This document shows, in pieces, positions 25,215 to 34,278 of a DNA stretch of 57,369 nt. The translations under genes and the position numbers were made by a program. The stretch is from Akkermansiaceae bacterium. Lineage in GTDB: Bacteria > Verrucomicrobiota > Verrucomicrobiia > Verrucomicrobiales > Akkermansiaceae. The DNA lies in assembly GCA_903934285.1 (NCBI GenBank), contig CAIZNN010000069.1, forward strand, positions 1 through 57,369, in the 5' to 3' direction. Under the pieces are notes generated by a model. That model was not told where the DNA came from. It worked only from the letters and a program-made list of their open reading frames with translations, and made no database searches. How positions within the stretch are numbered: the first letter of the stretch is position 1; every line of letters starts with the position of its first letter.

Positions 25215-27110
25215 ATGTCCCTTCCATCCGACCTTGCAGCCACGATCGCGTTGATCGGCAATCCGAATGCCGGCAAAACCACCCTGTTCAACGCCCTGAC
25301 GGGTGAGAACCAGCGGGTGGGCAACTACTCCGGGGTCACGGTGGAAGTGAAGGCGGGGACGTTTTTCACCCCGCACGGGCGCAAGTTGCGGGTTTTGGAC
25401 TTGCCGGGCTGTTACTCATTGCGGGCGGGCTCTCCGGATGAACGGGTGGCGGTGGCGGCGCTGGCAGGCGAGCTGCCCGGCGAACCGCGACCAGACCTGG
25501 TGGTCTGCGTGGTGGACGCCTCCAACCTCGAACGCCACTTGCAGCTCGTCTTGCAGGTGGTCGAACTCGGGCTGCCCTGTGTGCTGGCACTCAATATGAT
25601 CGATGTGGCGGAACGCTCGGGCTTGCGGCTCGATCCGGCGAAACTTGCCGACGCACTCGGCCTGCCGGTGGTCGCCTTGCAAGCCAGCGCCGGCAAGGGC
25701 GTGCTGGAGCTCAAACAGGCGCTGCGCTTTCCCCTGCCCCATGCCGTGGCCGCACGCTGGCTGGCCCCGGGCGTGGCACCCGAGACCGCGCGGCGCGACT
25801 TCATCAATCGCTTGTGCGAACTGGCCGCGCGGCGGCCCGAGGCGCATCAATTGACGGTATCGGACCGCGCGGACGGGGTGTTGCTCCACCCGCTCTACGG
25901 CTGGGTCTTCTTCCTGGGGATTTTGCTGGCGGGGTTCTGGGCGATTTTCGGGTTGGCCAGAATCCCCATGGGCTGGATCGAACTGGGACAGGGGGCGCTC
26001 GGCGCGTGGGTCCGCTCGCTGCTGGCCCAGGGCGACTTGCGCTCGTTGTTAGTCGACGGCGTGATCGGGGGCGTGGGCGGGGTGGTGATGTTCCTGCCGC
26101 AAATCGCCCTGTTGTTCCTGTTCATCGGTTTGCTAGAGAGTACCGGCTACATGGCGCGGGCGGCCTATCTGATGGATGGGGTGATGGCGCGGGCCGGGCT
26201 GAGCGGCAAGGCGTTTCTGCCGTTGTTCAGTTCCTATGCCTGTGCCATTCCGGGAGTGATGGCCACCCGCACGATTCATTCCGCGAAAGAGCGGCTGGTG
26301 ACCATTTTCGTGGCGCCATGGATGAGTTGCTCGGCGCGGTTGCCGGTGTACCTGCTCATCGTGCCGCTCTTGCTGCATGAGGATGAGGGTTCGTGGAAAC
26401 AGCCGCTGGTGCTCTTCGGCATTTATACGCTGGGCACCCTCAGCGCGTTTGTGGTGGCACGCGTGTTGCGCGGGCGGCTCGGCCCGGATGCCACCGCCGC
26501 CCATTTCTTGTTGGAAATGCCGCCGTACCGGCTGCCGCAGTGGAGATATATCATGCGGCATGTGTTGGAACGGGCATGGGCCTTTGTGCAGAAAGCCGGC
26601 ACCCTCATTCTCGGGCTCTCGATCCTGCTGTGGGCACTGAGCACCTATCCGAAATCGAGCGGCGCCGATGGCGCGGAAAAACTCGCGCACAGTGCCATGG
26701 GCCGCATGGGCGTGGTGCTCGAGCCGCTGGTCAGGCCGCTCGGCTTCGACGGGCGCATCGGCACGGCGATTCTAACATCCTTTTCGGCGCGCGAGGTGTT
26801 CAATGCGTCGCTGGCGATATTGTTCCGGGTGGAGGGTGCGGGCGATGACCAGGCGCAGCGCGGCATGCTGCGGGCGCAACTCGCGGCGGCGAAATGGCCG
26901 GACGGGCGGCCGTTGTTCACGCCGCTGGCGATGATCTCACTGCTGGTGTTCTACATTTACGCCTTGCAGTGCCTGCCGACCGTGGCGGTGGTGGCCCGCG
27001 AGTCCGGCTCGTGGCGCTGGGCGCTGGGCCAGCTCGGGTTCATGACGGCATTTGCCTGGTGCGCGTCGCTGCTTATCTATCAAGGGGGGAGGCTGCTCGG
27101 GTTGGGATGA
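25215..27110 (+). CDS. feoB: Ferrous iron transporter FeoB
   Basis: 631 aa inner-membrane Fe(II) transporter with an N-terminal G domain: G1 GNPNAGKTT at 15-23, G3 DLPGCYSL, G4 LNMIDV. Two gate domains follow (LLESTGYMARAAYLMDG and the SYACAIPGVMATRTI motif) with about eight to ten membrane helices. The length is below the ~750 aa of E. coli FeoB, mainly in the loops; all core motifs are present. It overlaps the Cys-rich small gene by ATGA. Confidence 0.96.
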   Translation: MSLPSDLAATIALIGNPNAGKTTLFNALTGENQRVGNYSGVTVEVKAGTFFTPHGRKLRVLDLPGCYSLRAGSPDERVAVAALAGELPGEPRPDLVVCVVDASNLERHLQLVLQVVELGLPCVLALNMIDVAERSGLRLDPAKLADALGLPVVALQASAGKGVLELKQALRFPLPHAVAARWLAPGVAPETARRDFINRLCELAARRPEAHQLTVSDRADGVLLHPLYGWVFFLGILLAGFWAIFGLARIPMGWIELGQGALGAWVRSLLAQGDLRSLLVDGVIGGVGGVVMFLPQIALLFLFIGLLESTGYMARAAYLMDGVMARAGLSGKAFLPLFSSYACAIPGVMATRTIHSAKERLVTIFVAPWMSCSARLPVYLLIVPLLLHEDEGSWKQPLVLFGIYTLGTLSAFVVARVLRGRLGPDATAAHFLLEMPPYRLPQWRYIMRHVLERAWAFVQKAGTLILGLSILLWALSTYPKSSGADGAEKLAHSAMGRMGVVLEPLVRPLGFDGRIGTAILTSFSAREVFNASLAILFRVEGAGDDQAQRGMLRAQLAAAKWPDGRPLFTPLAMISLLVFYIYALQCLPTVAVVARESGSWRWALGQLGFMTAFAWCASLLIYQGGRLLGLG

Positions 27111-27256
27111 GCGCCGAGTGGCAATCTCTAGCAGCCGCGGGGGTGGTCATTATCACCGCCATGGTGTTGCTGTGGCGGTTGGCGCGGCGGCCGCGGGCCG
27201 GCTGCGGCGGCGGCTGTAGCGGCTGCGGCGGCAAGCGCCGGGCGCCGCGGCGCTGA
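27107..27256 (+). CDS. FeoB-associated Cys-rich membrane protein
   Basis: 49 aa, MSAEWQSLAAAGVVIITAMV..., one transmembrane helix (about residues 8-24) followed by a basic stretch and a CGGGCSGCGG cluster. This matches the small FeoB-associated Cys-rich proteins found after feoB in many bacteria, with a role comparable to FeoC suggested. Its ATG overlaps the feoB stop (ATGA), so translation is coupled. Confidence 0.85.
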   Translation: MSAEWQSLAAAGVVIITAMVLLWRLARRPRAGCGGGCSGCGGKRRAPRR

Positions 27257-27275
27257 GCGGGGGCCGGCGGTTTTG

Positions 27276-27611
27276 TTAGCCGCCTTTGTGGCTCACCCGG
27301 CTGGTCTTATACACCAGGGGATACTCGCCATTATCATCGATGCCGTGCCAGCCGAGTTTGCCGAAGGCGCGCAGGATCGAGGTGAGGGGCTCGCCCTCCT
27401 CTTCGCCTTCGCCGTGTTCGATGGTGGCGGCATGCGAGACGCCATTGACGCATTCGATGCTAATGACGGTGCGGAAGCCGTAAAGATAGATCCAGTCTCC
27501 CCAGGTCTTGCCTTCATGGTGAGGTTCGAAGTGGACCTTGCGCAGGGCTTCGAGCAGTTGGGTGATGGTGCTGGGTGCTTCCGAATGGGGAATGACAAGC
27601 TGAGTTTCCAT
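27276..27611 (-). CDS. Hypothetical protein (111 aa)
   Basis: METQLVIPHSEAPSTITQLL... soluble, alpha/beta composition, with WGDWIYLYGFRTVISIECVNG and an acidic EHGEGEEEGEP patch. It reads as a genuine small protein, probably conserved within the lineage. No family recognised. It converges with the feo operon, 20 bp away. Confidence 0.65.
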   Translation of the reverse strand: METQLVIPHSEAPSTITQLLEALRKVHFEPHHEGKTWGDWIYLYGFRTVISIECVNGVSHAATIEHGEGEEEGEPLTSILRAFGKLGWHGIDDNGEYPLVYKTSRVSHKGG

Positions 27612-27700
27612 GAGTGGGTGTGCGAGTTACGGCGTGCTAGGGTTACAGACAGATTTCAGAATCGTGCAGTTCATGTCGAGCCCGAAACAAGCCGGGTTTA

Positions 27701-27724
27701 GGCGCTAAGATTGGCGCTAAGATT
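27701..27724. repeat. 12-bp tandem duplication
   Basis: GGCGCTAAGATT twice in tandem, followed by GGCG, in the otherwise gene-free 27612-27913 spacer. Probably slippage or a twin binding site. Confidence 0.7.
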
Positions 27725-27879
27725 GGCGTGGGTTTTGGGTGCGGCGGGTTGGGCGTGGTCGGAATTACAGAGGCGTCCGGCATTGTGTACCACGCGCCAG
27801 CCGAGCGCAACCAAAAAACCCCCAACTAAAAAAACGTGACTGCAAAACCCATGCGGACGGGCGGCGCGCCGATTTTCCA

Positions 27880-27897
27880 GTGGCCGCTTGCGGCCAC
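27880..27897. terminator. Strong hairpin after the HAD gene
   Basis: GTGGCCGC-TT-GCGGCCAC, a perfect 8-bp palindrome (7-bp stem with CTTG loop). It lies 17 bp past the stop of the minus-strand HAD gene. No T-run follows on either strand, so intrinsic termination is unproven. Confidence 0.4.
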
Positions 27898-27913
27898 CCG
27901 CCGCTGACGCGGC

Positions 27914-28705
27914 TTAGCCGTCACGGGAGGCGCGAGGATGGATGGCGGCGGGGTCCCGCCCCACGCCTGTTAGAAGCGCGAACACGCGGCAGCACCAGCC
28001 GGCGCGGCTGCGCCACGGGCGCGCGGGGCGGACGATTTGCCAGCCGGCGGCGGCCGCCCGCGCGGCGAGAGCTGGAGCGGGATTGACGACGGTGGCGGAG
28101 TGGCACAGTTCGAGCATCGGCAAATCCGCGTCGCTGTCGGTGTAGCCGTGGGAACGCAGCAATTTGCCAGCGGCAAAGTACGAATCGGGCAGGAGCGAGC
28201 GCAAGCGCGCGACTTTGGCGGCACCCTTGTGGTTTTGCAACGCGGGGAACAACCGGCAAGCGGGCGTGCTCGCCACCGGAGTGCCCAGCGCCAGATCGAA
28301 GCCAAGCGCCCGGCCGATCTCGGTGACATAAAATTGCGGACTGGCGGAGGCGAGGATCAGCAGATGGCCCTGCCGCCGGTGGGTTTCTAACATGCCGGCG
28401 AGTTCGGGGTAGATGGCCGGCAGGATGGCGGTGGCGAAGGTGCGGGAGTGGGCGGCGAGCGTAGCTGCGGGCATGCGCCAGAGGAAACTCAGGAACCCGC
28501 GTTTCATGCCGGCGTCCTTCAACAGTGGGAACAGCGGCAGCAGCCCCAGAAACACCGGCAACAACACCGCGCGCCAAGGTTCGCGGCGCAACACATGGTG
28601 CCGAAACAACAATTGGCAGTCCCACGCCAGCAGCGTGCCATCCAAGTCCACCAGTGCCACGCCGGCTGGCGGGTCCGGCGACAATACCGGGGTCAGTGGC
28701 AGCAC
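27914..28705 (-). CDS. HAD-superfamily phosphatase (HAD-IB, PSPase-like)
   Basis: About 263 aa. Motif I is VALVDLDGTLLAWD (catalytic DxDGT), motif II LILASASP, the motif III region KVARLRSL, and motif IV GYTDSDADLPML. A hydrophobic cap-region helix RAVLLPVFLGLLPLFPLL is seen. HAD-IB proteins dephosphorylate small phosphomonoesters; the substrate is unknown. The GTG at 28705 is proposed as start, overlapping the SafE-like stop by 13 bp. The much longer frame reaching 29545 is a shadow of the SafE gene and was not used. Confidence 0.82.
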   Translation of the reverse strand: MLPLTPVLSPDPPAGVALVDLDGTLLAWDCQLLFRHHVLRREPWRAVLLPVFLGLLPLFPLLKDAGMKRGFLSFLWRMPAATLAAHSRTFATAILPAIYPELAGMLETHRRQGHLLILASASPQFYVTEIGRALGFDLALGTPVASTPACRLFPALQNHKGAAKVARLRSLLPDSYFAAGKLLRSHGYTDSDADLPMLELCHSATVVNPAPALAARAAAAGWQIVRPARPWRSRAGWCCRVFALLTGVGRDPAAIHPRASRDG

Positions 28706-29412
28706 GATGGCAACTCCTCGATGGCGGGTTGAGCTGCCGGCGTGGCGCCATAAAATTGCGCCGGGACGGTGCCGTGCAAGCGCCAGGCCAGAATCAGCGC
28801 AGTGGCAAAGGCCAGCCCCCGGCGCAGCCGGTTCATGGCCAGCGGGGTGAGGCGCGCGCGGAGGCGATGGAATTGGTGCTGGGCCAGCCATAACAAGGGG
28901 ACGGTGCCGAGGCCGAAGGCGAGGGTGAACTCCGCACCCCTGGCGGCGGAGCCTGCGGCCATGGCCGCCACAAACACCAGATAGAGAGGGGTGCAGGGCA
29001 GAAACGGCGTGAGCAAACCCATGGCCGCAGCCGCGCCATGAGCGGAAAAGCGGCCGACCTTGAAGCGGGCGCGGGCGGTGAAGCGGTTGAGGATGGCCGG
29101 GCGCGGCACGCGTTTGTCCCAGCCGGAGGCCATCAGGAGCAAGACGGCCACCATCACCCACGGCAGCAGCACCGCGGGGGAGGCGAAAAACCAGCGCAGC
29201 GGCTGCTGGCCAATGGCGCCGCAGATGGCGCCGATGCTGGCGTAGGCCGTCAGGCGCATGCCATGATAGAGGGTGGCGGCAATGAGCCGTTGCCCCTCGG
29301 ATTGGGCCAGGGTGCCCAGCCCGCAGGCGATGGGCCCGCACATCCCCACACAGTGGAAACTGGTGGCTAGCCCAGCGACGAGGGCGGCGACGGTGGTGTG
29401 GATTTCGGTCAT
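28693..29412 (-). CDS. SafE/DsbD-type membrane protein near CcoG
   Basis: 239 aa, about six membrane helices. The start TVAALVAGLATSFHCVGMCGPIA contains the FHCxGMCGP motif of the sulfite-exporter TauE/SafE-like urease-accessory/CcoG-linked group, and LLTPFLPCTPLYLVF has a second conserved Cys-Pro. In many genomes this family follows ccoG/ccoH and is thought to help copper or haem supply for cbb3 oxidase. Its ATG overlaps the stop of the 51-aa gene (ATGA). Confidence 0.85.
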   Translation of the reverse strand: MTEIHTTVAALVAGLATSFHCVGMCGPIACGLGTLAQSEGQRLIAATLYHGMRLTAYASIGAICGAIGQQPLRWFFASPAVLLPWVMVAVLLLMASGWDKRVPRPAILNRFTARARFKVGRFSAHGAAAAMGLLTPFLPCTPLYLVFVAAMAAGSAARGAEFTLAFGLGTVPLLWLAQHQFHRLRARLTPLAMNRLRRGLAFATALILAWRLHGTVPAQFYGATPAAQPAIEELPSCCH

Positions 29413-29564
29413 GGCTGCGGCGGGGTGGGTGCCAGCTTGATTTCCTGGGGCGGGTTGTTAGCGGCGATGAGGATGAGCGCAGTCCACGCGCCGATGAGCA
29501 GCACAAAGGCGAGCACCACATAGAGCCATGGATGGCGCGCGACAAATTGGAATATGGCTTTCAT
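29409..29564 (-). CDS. Small single-span membrane protein (51 aa)
   Basis: MKAIFQFVARHPWLYVVLAF... one transmembrane helix (about residues 13-33, LYVVLAFVLLIGAWTALILI) then NNPPQEIKLAPTPPQP. It lies between ccoG (11 bp) and the SafE-like gene (4-bp ATGA overlap), the position taken by fixH/ccoH in other genomes. It is too short for FixH (about 150 aa), so it may be a reduced equivalent or a different assembly factor. Confidence 0.7.
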   Translation of the reverse strand: MKAIFQFVARHPWLYVVLAFVLLIGAWTALILIAANNPPQEIKLAPTPPQP

Positions 29565-29575
29565 GGGCAACGGCG

Positions 29576-30985
29576 TCAGGGGGGCGGCGAATTAATGGCG
29601 TTGGGATTGGGGCCGAGGAAACGGGTGGTTTTTTTCAGGGTGACATTGCCGGGCTGGGCATGGACTAACAAGGAGATAGCCGCGGAGCCCTTGTAACTGT
29701 CGAGCGGCGCGATGATCACACAGTTATGGGTGAGTTCGCCGAGCGCGGCGATGCTGAAGGTTTGGTCGCCACCACTGAGTTGATAGCCTGCGGGAGCGTC
29801 GGGCGCGAGGTTGATGGTGATGGTGGCGGGCTGGTTGCGCTTGTTTTGCACGCGCAACACATAGATGTTGCTCACCGCGGCGACATCACTGGAAAAGCCG
29901 CTGCCACCGACCCGCGAGAGGGTGGCGGCATAGGGGGTCATTTTCAGCCAGGCCACCACCACAAGCGCCAGCAACCCGAGCAGCGCCAAGACCGAGTAGG
30001 CATAGATGCGCGGCCGCAGGATGCGCTTGGGCAGTCCCTCAAAGCCATTCTGCGAATCATAGCGGACCAGCCCCTTGGGCCGTCCCAGCTTGCGCATGAT
30101 ATCGTCGCAGGCATCGATGCAGGCGGTGCAGCCGATGCACTCGAGCTGCAACCCGTTGCGGATGTCGATGCCGGTCGGGCAGACTTGGATGCAGCGCTGG
30201 CAATCGACGCAATCGCCGGTGGTGCGGCCCACAGCGCCGCGCGGTTCGCCGCGTTTGCCATCGTAGCCGACGATGACGGTGTCGTTATCGGTGAGGGTGC
30301 TTTGCAGCCGGCCATAGGGACACATGATGATGCAGAACTGCTCGCGGAAATAGCCGAAGCAGAACCACAGAATGAGCGTCAGCAACACAATAATGCCAAA
30401 GGCCGTGGCATGTTGTAGCGGCCCTTCGTGCATGAAACCGTAAAGCCGCGGGAGTGAAACGAAGTACGAGACAAACACGTGGGCAATGAGCGCGGCGACC
30501 GCGGCAAAGAGCAGGTGCTTGACGCCGCGTTTGAGGATCTTGGCCAGCGCCCACGGCGCGGCATCGAGTTTGCGCCGGGCCATCGCATCGCCCTCCAGCC
30601 AGCGCTCGATGCGCCGATAGACGTGATCCAGAAACACCGTGTAGGGGCAGGCCCAGCCGCACCACACGCGGCCCAGAAGCGAGGTGATGAAAAATAACGC
30701 GAAGCCCATGCCGGTGACGGCAAAAAACATCACCCATAAATCCTGCGGCACCAGCGTGAGCCCGAACAGGTGGAACATGCGTTTTTCAACATCGAGAAAC
30801 ACTGCCGGATAGCCATTGATGGGAATCCACGGCAGCGCGATATACACCAGGATGAGACCAGCACCGAACAGGCGCCTGGCGGTCGCCCAGAAACCGCTCA
30901 CATCCGCCGGCTGGAGAAAATAGTGCGAACCATCATCGTTAATCGTGGTTAGGGAAACCAGATTCGGCTGTTTGGGGGTGGACAT
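29576..30985 (-). CDS. ccoG: Cytochrome cbb3 oxidase accessory protein CcoG (FixG/RdxA)
   Basis: 469 aa iron-sulfur membrane protein that reduces copper during cbb3 oxidase assembly. About five membrane helices are interspersed with WCGWACPYTVFLD and IIMCPYGRLQS. A ferredoxin-like region DCVDCQRCIQVCPTGIDI and CIGCTACIDACDD supplies two 4Fe-4S sites. The C-terminal periplasmic Ig-like FixG_C domain (IYVLRVQNKRNQPATITI) is complete. ccoNOP are not in the window; cydAB at 49-51.6 kb is the only oxidase visible. Confidence 0.95.
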   Translation of the reverse strand: MSTPKQPNLVSLTTINDDGSHYFLQPADVSGFWATARRLFGAGLILVYIALPWIPINGYPAVFLDVEKRMFHLFGLTLVPQDLWVMFFAVTGMGFALFFITSLLGRVWCGWACPYTVFLDHVYRRIERWLEGDAMARRKLDAAPWALAKILKRGVKHLLFAAVAALIAHVFVSYFVSLPRLYGFMHEGPLQHATAFGIIVLLTLILWFCFGYFREQFCIIMCPYGRLQSTLTDNDTVIVGYDGKRGEPRGAVGRTTGDCVDCQRCIQVCPTGIDIRNGLQLECIGCTACIDACDDIMRKLGRPKGLVRYDSQNGFEGLPKRILRPRIYAYSVLALLGLLALVVVAWLKMTPYAATLSRVGGSGFSSDVAAVSNIYVLRVQNKRNQPATITINLAPDAPAGYQLSGGDQTFSIAALGELTHNCVIIAPLDSYKGSAAISLLVHAQPGNVTLKKTTRFLGPNPNAINSPPP

Positions 30986-31050
30986 GACGGCGGCTTGCGG
31001 GAGTGCAGGCCTGACGGGAAGCCGCAGGCGGCAGCGATGGCTGTTAGGTC

Positions 31051-31650
31051 TCAGACATAGTGCAAGGCAGCGGCCTTGGCATCGATCGCCGCGACGTTAT
31101 CCAACAATTCCTGAATCGGATCCCAGCGGCCCGAGACGAGGGCCTCGCGGGCGGACTCCGGCATGGTGACGGGGATATCCAGGCCGCCGGAGCTGCGCAC
31201 GCGCAGTGCCATCACATCGATGGTGAGCAAGGTGGCCGGGTCGGCGGCCACCGCGGCGCGCAAGGCGGCCACGTCGGCGGCACTGGCAATCACGCAGGGC
31301 ATGGCCAAGGTGGTGGAGTTGCCAAAGAAGATCTCGGCGAAGGACTCGGCGATGATGCCGTCGAAGCCATATTTGCGGAGGGACTGGGGCGCGTGTTCGC
31401 GCGACGAGCCGCAGCCGAAATTCGCCCCGGCGAGCAGGATCGAGGCGCCGGCGAACCGCGGGTCGTTGAGCGGATGGGCGGTCGGTTGGCCGTGTTCGTC
31501 GAAGCGCACATCAAAAAAGGCAAACTCACCGAGGCCGTCGAAGGTGATGCATTTCATGAAGCGCGCCGGAATGATGCGGTCGGTATCAATGTCGGCGCCG
31601 GGTATGTAAACCGCACGACCGGAAACTTGGGTGATGGGAGCAAGGGACAT
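31051..31650 (-). CDS. leuD: 3-isopropylmalate dehydratase small subunit
   Basis: 199 aa swivel domain of isopropylmalate isomerase (leucine biosynthesis, 2- to 3-isopropylmalate). GADIDTDRIIPARFMK and the GANFGCGSSREHAPQSL motif are diagnostic. It lies 69 bp downstream of leuC on the same strand, and the pair forms the heterodimer. Confidence 0.97.
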   Translation of the reverse strand: MSLAPITQVSGRAVYIPGADIDTDRIIPARFMKCITFDGLGEFAFFDVRFDEHGQPTAHPLNDPRFAGASILLAGANFGCGSSREHAPQSLRKYGFDGIIAESFAEIFFGNSTTLAMPCVIASAADVAALRAAVAADPATLLTIDVMALRVRSSGGLDIPVTMPESAREALVSGRWDPIQELLDNVAAIDAKAAALHYV

Positions 31651-31719
31651 GAGCGGAAAGTAGCGGGGTGAGAGGTGAAGGTGAGAGGGGGCGGTGCTGG
31701 CGGGCCTGCCGTGTGGCAG

Positions 31720-33135
31720 TTAGGCCCTGGGTTCGAGGGCAAACACCTCGCGGGCATCCGCGATCGAGCCACGAATCGCCGCGGCGGCCACCATCAGCGG
31801 CGACATCAACACGGTGCGACCGGTCGACGACCCTTGGCGGCCCTTGAAGTTGCGGTTCGACGACGACGCACACAATTGGTCGCCGACGAGCTTGTCGGGA
31901 TTCATGGCGAGGCACATCGAGCAACCGGCATCGCGCCACTCGAAACCCGCCGCGCGGAAAATTTGCGGCAGTCCTTCTTGCTCGCAGAGCGCGGCGACGA
32001 TCTGGGAGCCGGGCACGGCGAGGGCGGTCACCCCGGGCGCCACCTGGTGGCCACGCAGGTATCGGGCGACCTCGCGGAAATCCGAGAGTCGCCCGTTGGT
32101 GCAGGAACCGATGAAGGCCACGTCAATGGCGACCCCCTTGATGGGAGCTCCCGCGGGCAGTTTCATGTATGCCAGCGCTTCCAGAATGCTGTCCTTTTCC
32201 TGCTGCGTCGGCGCGCGGTCAGGGTCGGGAATGGTCTCGGAAATGGCAATCCCTTGATCGGGTGAGATCCCCCAAGTGACCGTTGGCTCAATCGTCGCGG
32301 CATCGATGCGAACGAGGTCGTCGTACACCGCATCCGCATCGGAGGCCCACGCCAACCAGCGCGCGGCCGTCGTCTCAAAGTCGGTCATATCGACGTAGGG
32401 CCGGTCCCGCAGATAGGCCAACGTCTTGGCATCGGGATTGACATAGCCGCAACGTGCGCCGCCTTCAATCGACATGTTGCACACCGTCATGCGTTCTTCC
32501 ATGGACATGCGCTCGAAAACCTCGCCGGCGTATTCATAAGCATAGCCAATGCCGCCCCGCGCGCCTAACAAGCGGATGATGTGCAGGATCACGTCCTTGG
32601 CGTAAACGCCGGGTGGGAGCTGGCCGCTGACTTCGATGCGGCGGACTTTGAGCGTTTCGAGCGCCAGGGTCTGGGTGGCCAGCACATCACGGACTTGAGT
32701 GGTGCCAATGCCAAACGCAATGGCCCCGAAGGCACCGTGAGTGGCAGTGTGGGAATCGCCGCAGGCAATCGTGGTCCCCGGTTGGGTGATTCCCTGCTCG
32801 GGGCCCACGACATGGACAACGCCCTGCTTGCCGGAAGCCAGATCGAAATAGGTGATCCCAAACTCAGTCACGTTGTCGCGCAACGCCGTCATCATCGCCG
32901 CGGCGAGCGGATCTTGTGGCGCACTTTGATTGCGCGTGGGGACGATGTGATCGACCGTGGCGAAGGTGCGCTGCGGGAATTTCACCTGCAACCCGAGATC
33001 GCGGAGCATGCCAAAGGCTTGCGGCGAGGTGACCTCATGGATGAGGTGGGTGCCGATGAAAAGTTGCGTGCGGCCATCGGCCAGGGTGCCGACGCGGTGA
33101 GTATCCCAGACTTTTTGGAAGAGGCTTTTGCCCAT
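31720..33135 (-). CDS. leuC: 3-isopropylmalate dehydratase large subunit
   Basis: 471 aa aconitase-family catalytic subunit. TLFQKVWD-type start ([13 protein letters not shown]), [31 protein letters not shown], and the 4Fe-4S ligands in [11 protein letters not shown] and [12 protein letters not shown]. Full length. First gene of the leuC-leuD pair; ccoG follows 65 bp after leuD but is unlikely to be functionally linked. Confidence 0.97.
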   Translation of the reverse strand: MGKSLFQKVWDTHRVGTLADGRTQLFIGTHLIHEVTSPQAFGMLRDLGLQVKFPQRTFATVDHIVPTRNQSAPQDPLAAAMMTALRDNVTEFGITYFDLASGKQGVVHVVGPEQGITQPGTTIACGDSHTATHGAFGAIAFGIGTTQVRDVLATQTLALETLKVRRIEVSGQLPPGVYAKDVILHIIRLLGARGGIGYAYEYAGEVFERMSMEERMTVCNMSIEGGARCGYVNPDAKTLAYLRDRPYVDMTDFETTAARWLAWASDADAVYDDLVRIDAATIEPTVTWGISPDQGIAISETIPDPDRAPTQQEKDSILEALAYMKLPAGAPIKGVAIDVAFIGSCTNGRLSDFREVARYLRGHQVAPGVTALAVPGSQIVAALCEQEGLPQIFRAAGFEWRDAGCSMCLAMNPDKLVGDQLCASSSNRNFKGRQGSSTGRTVLMSPLMVAAAAIRGSIADAREVFALEPRA

Positions 33136-33247
33136 GGTGCGTGGTTCGCCGAGGTTTGCTGGCGAGCGCGGGCACCATGCAGCGGGTCGGGCAAAATGTC
33201 AAAGCCCCATCCTCATCCAGGTCGAAAAGGACCGGTTGCAGGCGGGC

Positions 33248-33454
33248 TTAGCCCCCGCTCAGTCCAAGGATCAGTCCGGCAATGATGGCGCCACACGCGA
33301 GGAGAGCGCAGAGGATGACGAGAAGCTTCAACCGGTTCTTCCCGGGGCGACTGTGGCGTGCCTCCCCGTCGACCCATTGTTCCCAAGACGAGAGGCGGCT
33401 CCCGGCACGGTGATAATGCCGGATTCCACCCTTGAAGCGGGGCGAGTGGGTCAT
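33248..33454 (-). CDS. Small membrane protein (68 aa)
   Basis: From MTHSPRFKGGIRHYHRAG: about 45 soluble basic residues, then one helix (LLVILCALLACGAIIAGLIL) at the very C-terminus, a tail-anchored shape. No family recognised. The ATG at 33472 is an alternative start. It lies 112 bp upstream of leuC on the same strand. Confidence 0.55.
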   Translation of the reverse strand: MTHSPRFKGGIRHYHRAGSRLSSWEQWVDGEARHSRPGKNRLKLLVILCALLACGAIIAGLILGLSGG

Positions 33455-33618
33455 TGGGGTCAAACGCTTCATGTCAAAATGTGCCACTGCAATTGGCAGC
33501 CACCCGGGCCAACCCGGCCGCGCGGCTTCGGCCGTACTCGCGAGGCACCATGCCAACGACACCCTCCGGCCGTCGGAGGGTGCGCGATAACATCAGTGCA
33601 TTGGCGCTTTGCGGTAAA

Positions 33619-33786
33619 CTATTTCTCGTGTAGCACTTCCTGCTGCGGGGCGGGAGTGGTCGTTTCAATTTCTCTGAACTTGGGCAGCGAGCGCAGCTTG
33701 GGCGCGGCGGATTCGCTGGTGCAGCAGCAGGAGACGGCACTGAGTGCGATAGCGGATGCGCAAAGCGCGAGGAGGGTACGGATCAT
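33619..33786 (-). CDS. Small lipoprotein-like protein (55 aa)
   Basis: MIRTLLALCASAIALSAVSC begins with a signal sequence ending in a Cys-rich SAVSCCC, close to a lipobox though with Ala at -3. The mature part is short and charged (LRSLPKFREIETTTPAP). Probably exported and perhaps lipidated. No family recognised. Confidence 0.55.
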   Translation of the reverse strand: MIRTLLALCASAIALSAVSCCCTSESAAPKLRSLPKFREIETTTPAPQQEVLHEK

Positions 33787-33899
33787 GGAAGTGAAAAAGT
33801 TGGTTATATGCCTGGGGGAGGGAGTCCTGGCTCTGTCATGGTGGGGGTTGCTGATGCGTGGCACCGCAGCCATCCCCGCGAAAAAACCAGGGCGGGAAA

Positions 33900-34025
33900 T
33901 TACTTGGTGGGAGCGACGTAAGCGTGCGACGACGGGGCTGGCGCGGCATTCGGACAGCAGGCAACGGCAAAGACAGAACCGGCTGCAACGGCGGCGAGAA
34001 CGGCTACTTGAACGAATTTCATCAT
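33900..34025 (-). CDS. Very small exported protein (41 aa)
   Basis: MMKFVQVAVLAAVAAGSVFA, then VACCPNAAPAPSSH and a short tail ending TAA. The signal-like helix with AVACC resembles that of the neighbouring 55-aa gene (SAVSCCC), so both may be paralogous small lipoproteins. The start is one of two adjacent ATGs. It is divergent from ompH, about 250 bp away. Confidence 0.5.
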   Translation of the reverse strand: MMKFVQVAVLAAVAAGSVFAVACCPNAAPAPSSHAYVAPTK

Positions 34026-34278
34026 AGGATAGGGTGTTGATTGGGGTTGTTAACTCTGCGTGCCAGTCACGCGAAGTCGGCCCATGCTAGTGATCCGCGA
34101 CCCGTCTGCAAGGGAAATTGCAAGAAGCTTCCGCCATCCGGCAGCACCCTCGGCAGGTGCCTGCCGGCGCGCGGGATGGCCGCTGCCGAAATCATCGGTG
34201 TTGGGCATTGACGGGATCTGGATTTTGATGCAGCTTCGCCCTCGCACCGAGTCCGATCGGCACCAACCCCATCCCCCA

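Noticed and set aside
27914-29545. A single 543-aa protein across the HAD and SafE region
   Set aside because: The N-terminal half is the SafE gene read in another frame (His/Arg-rich composition). The real HAD protein starts near 28705.
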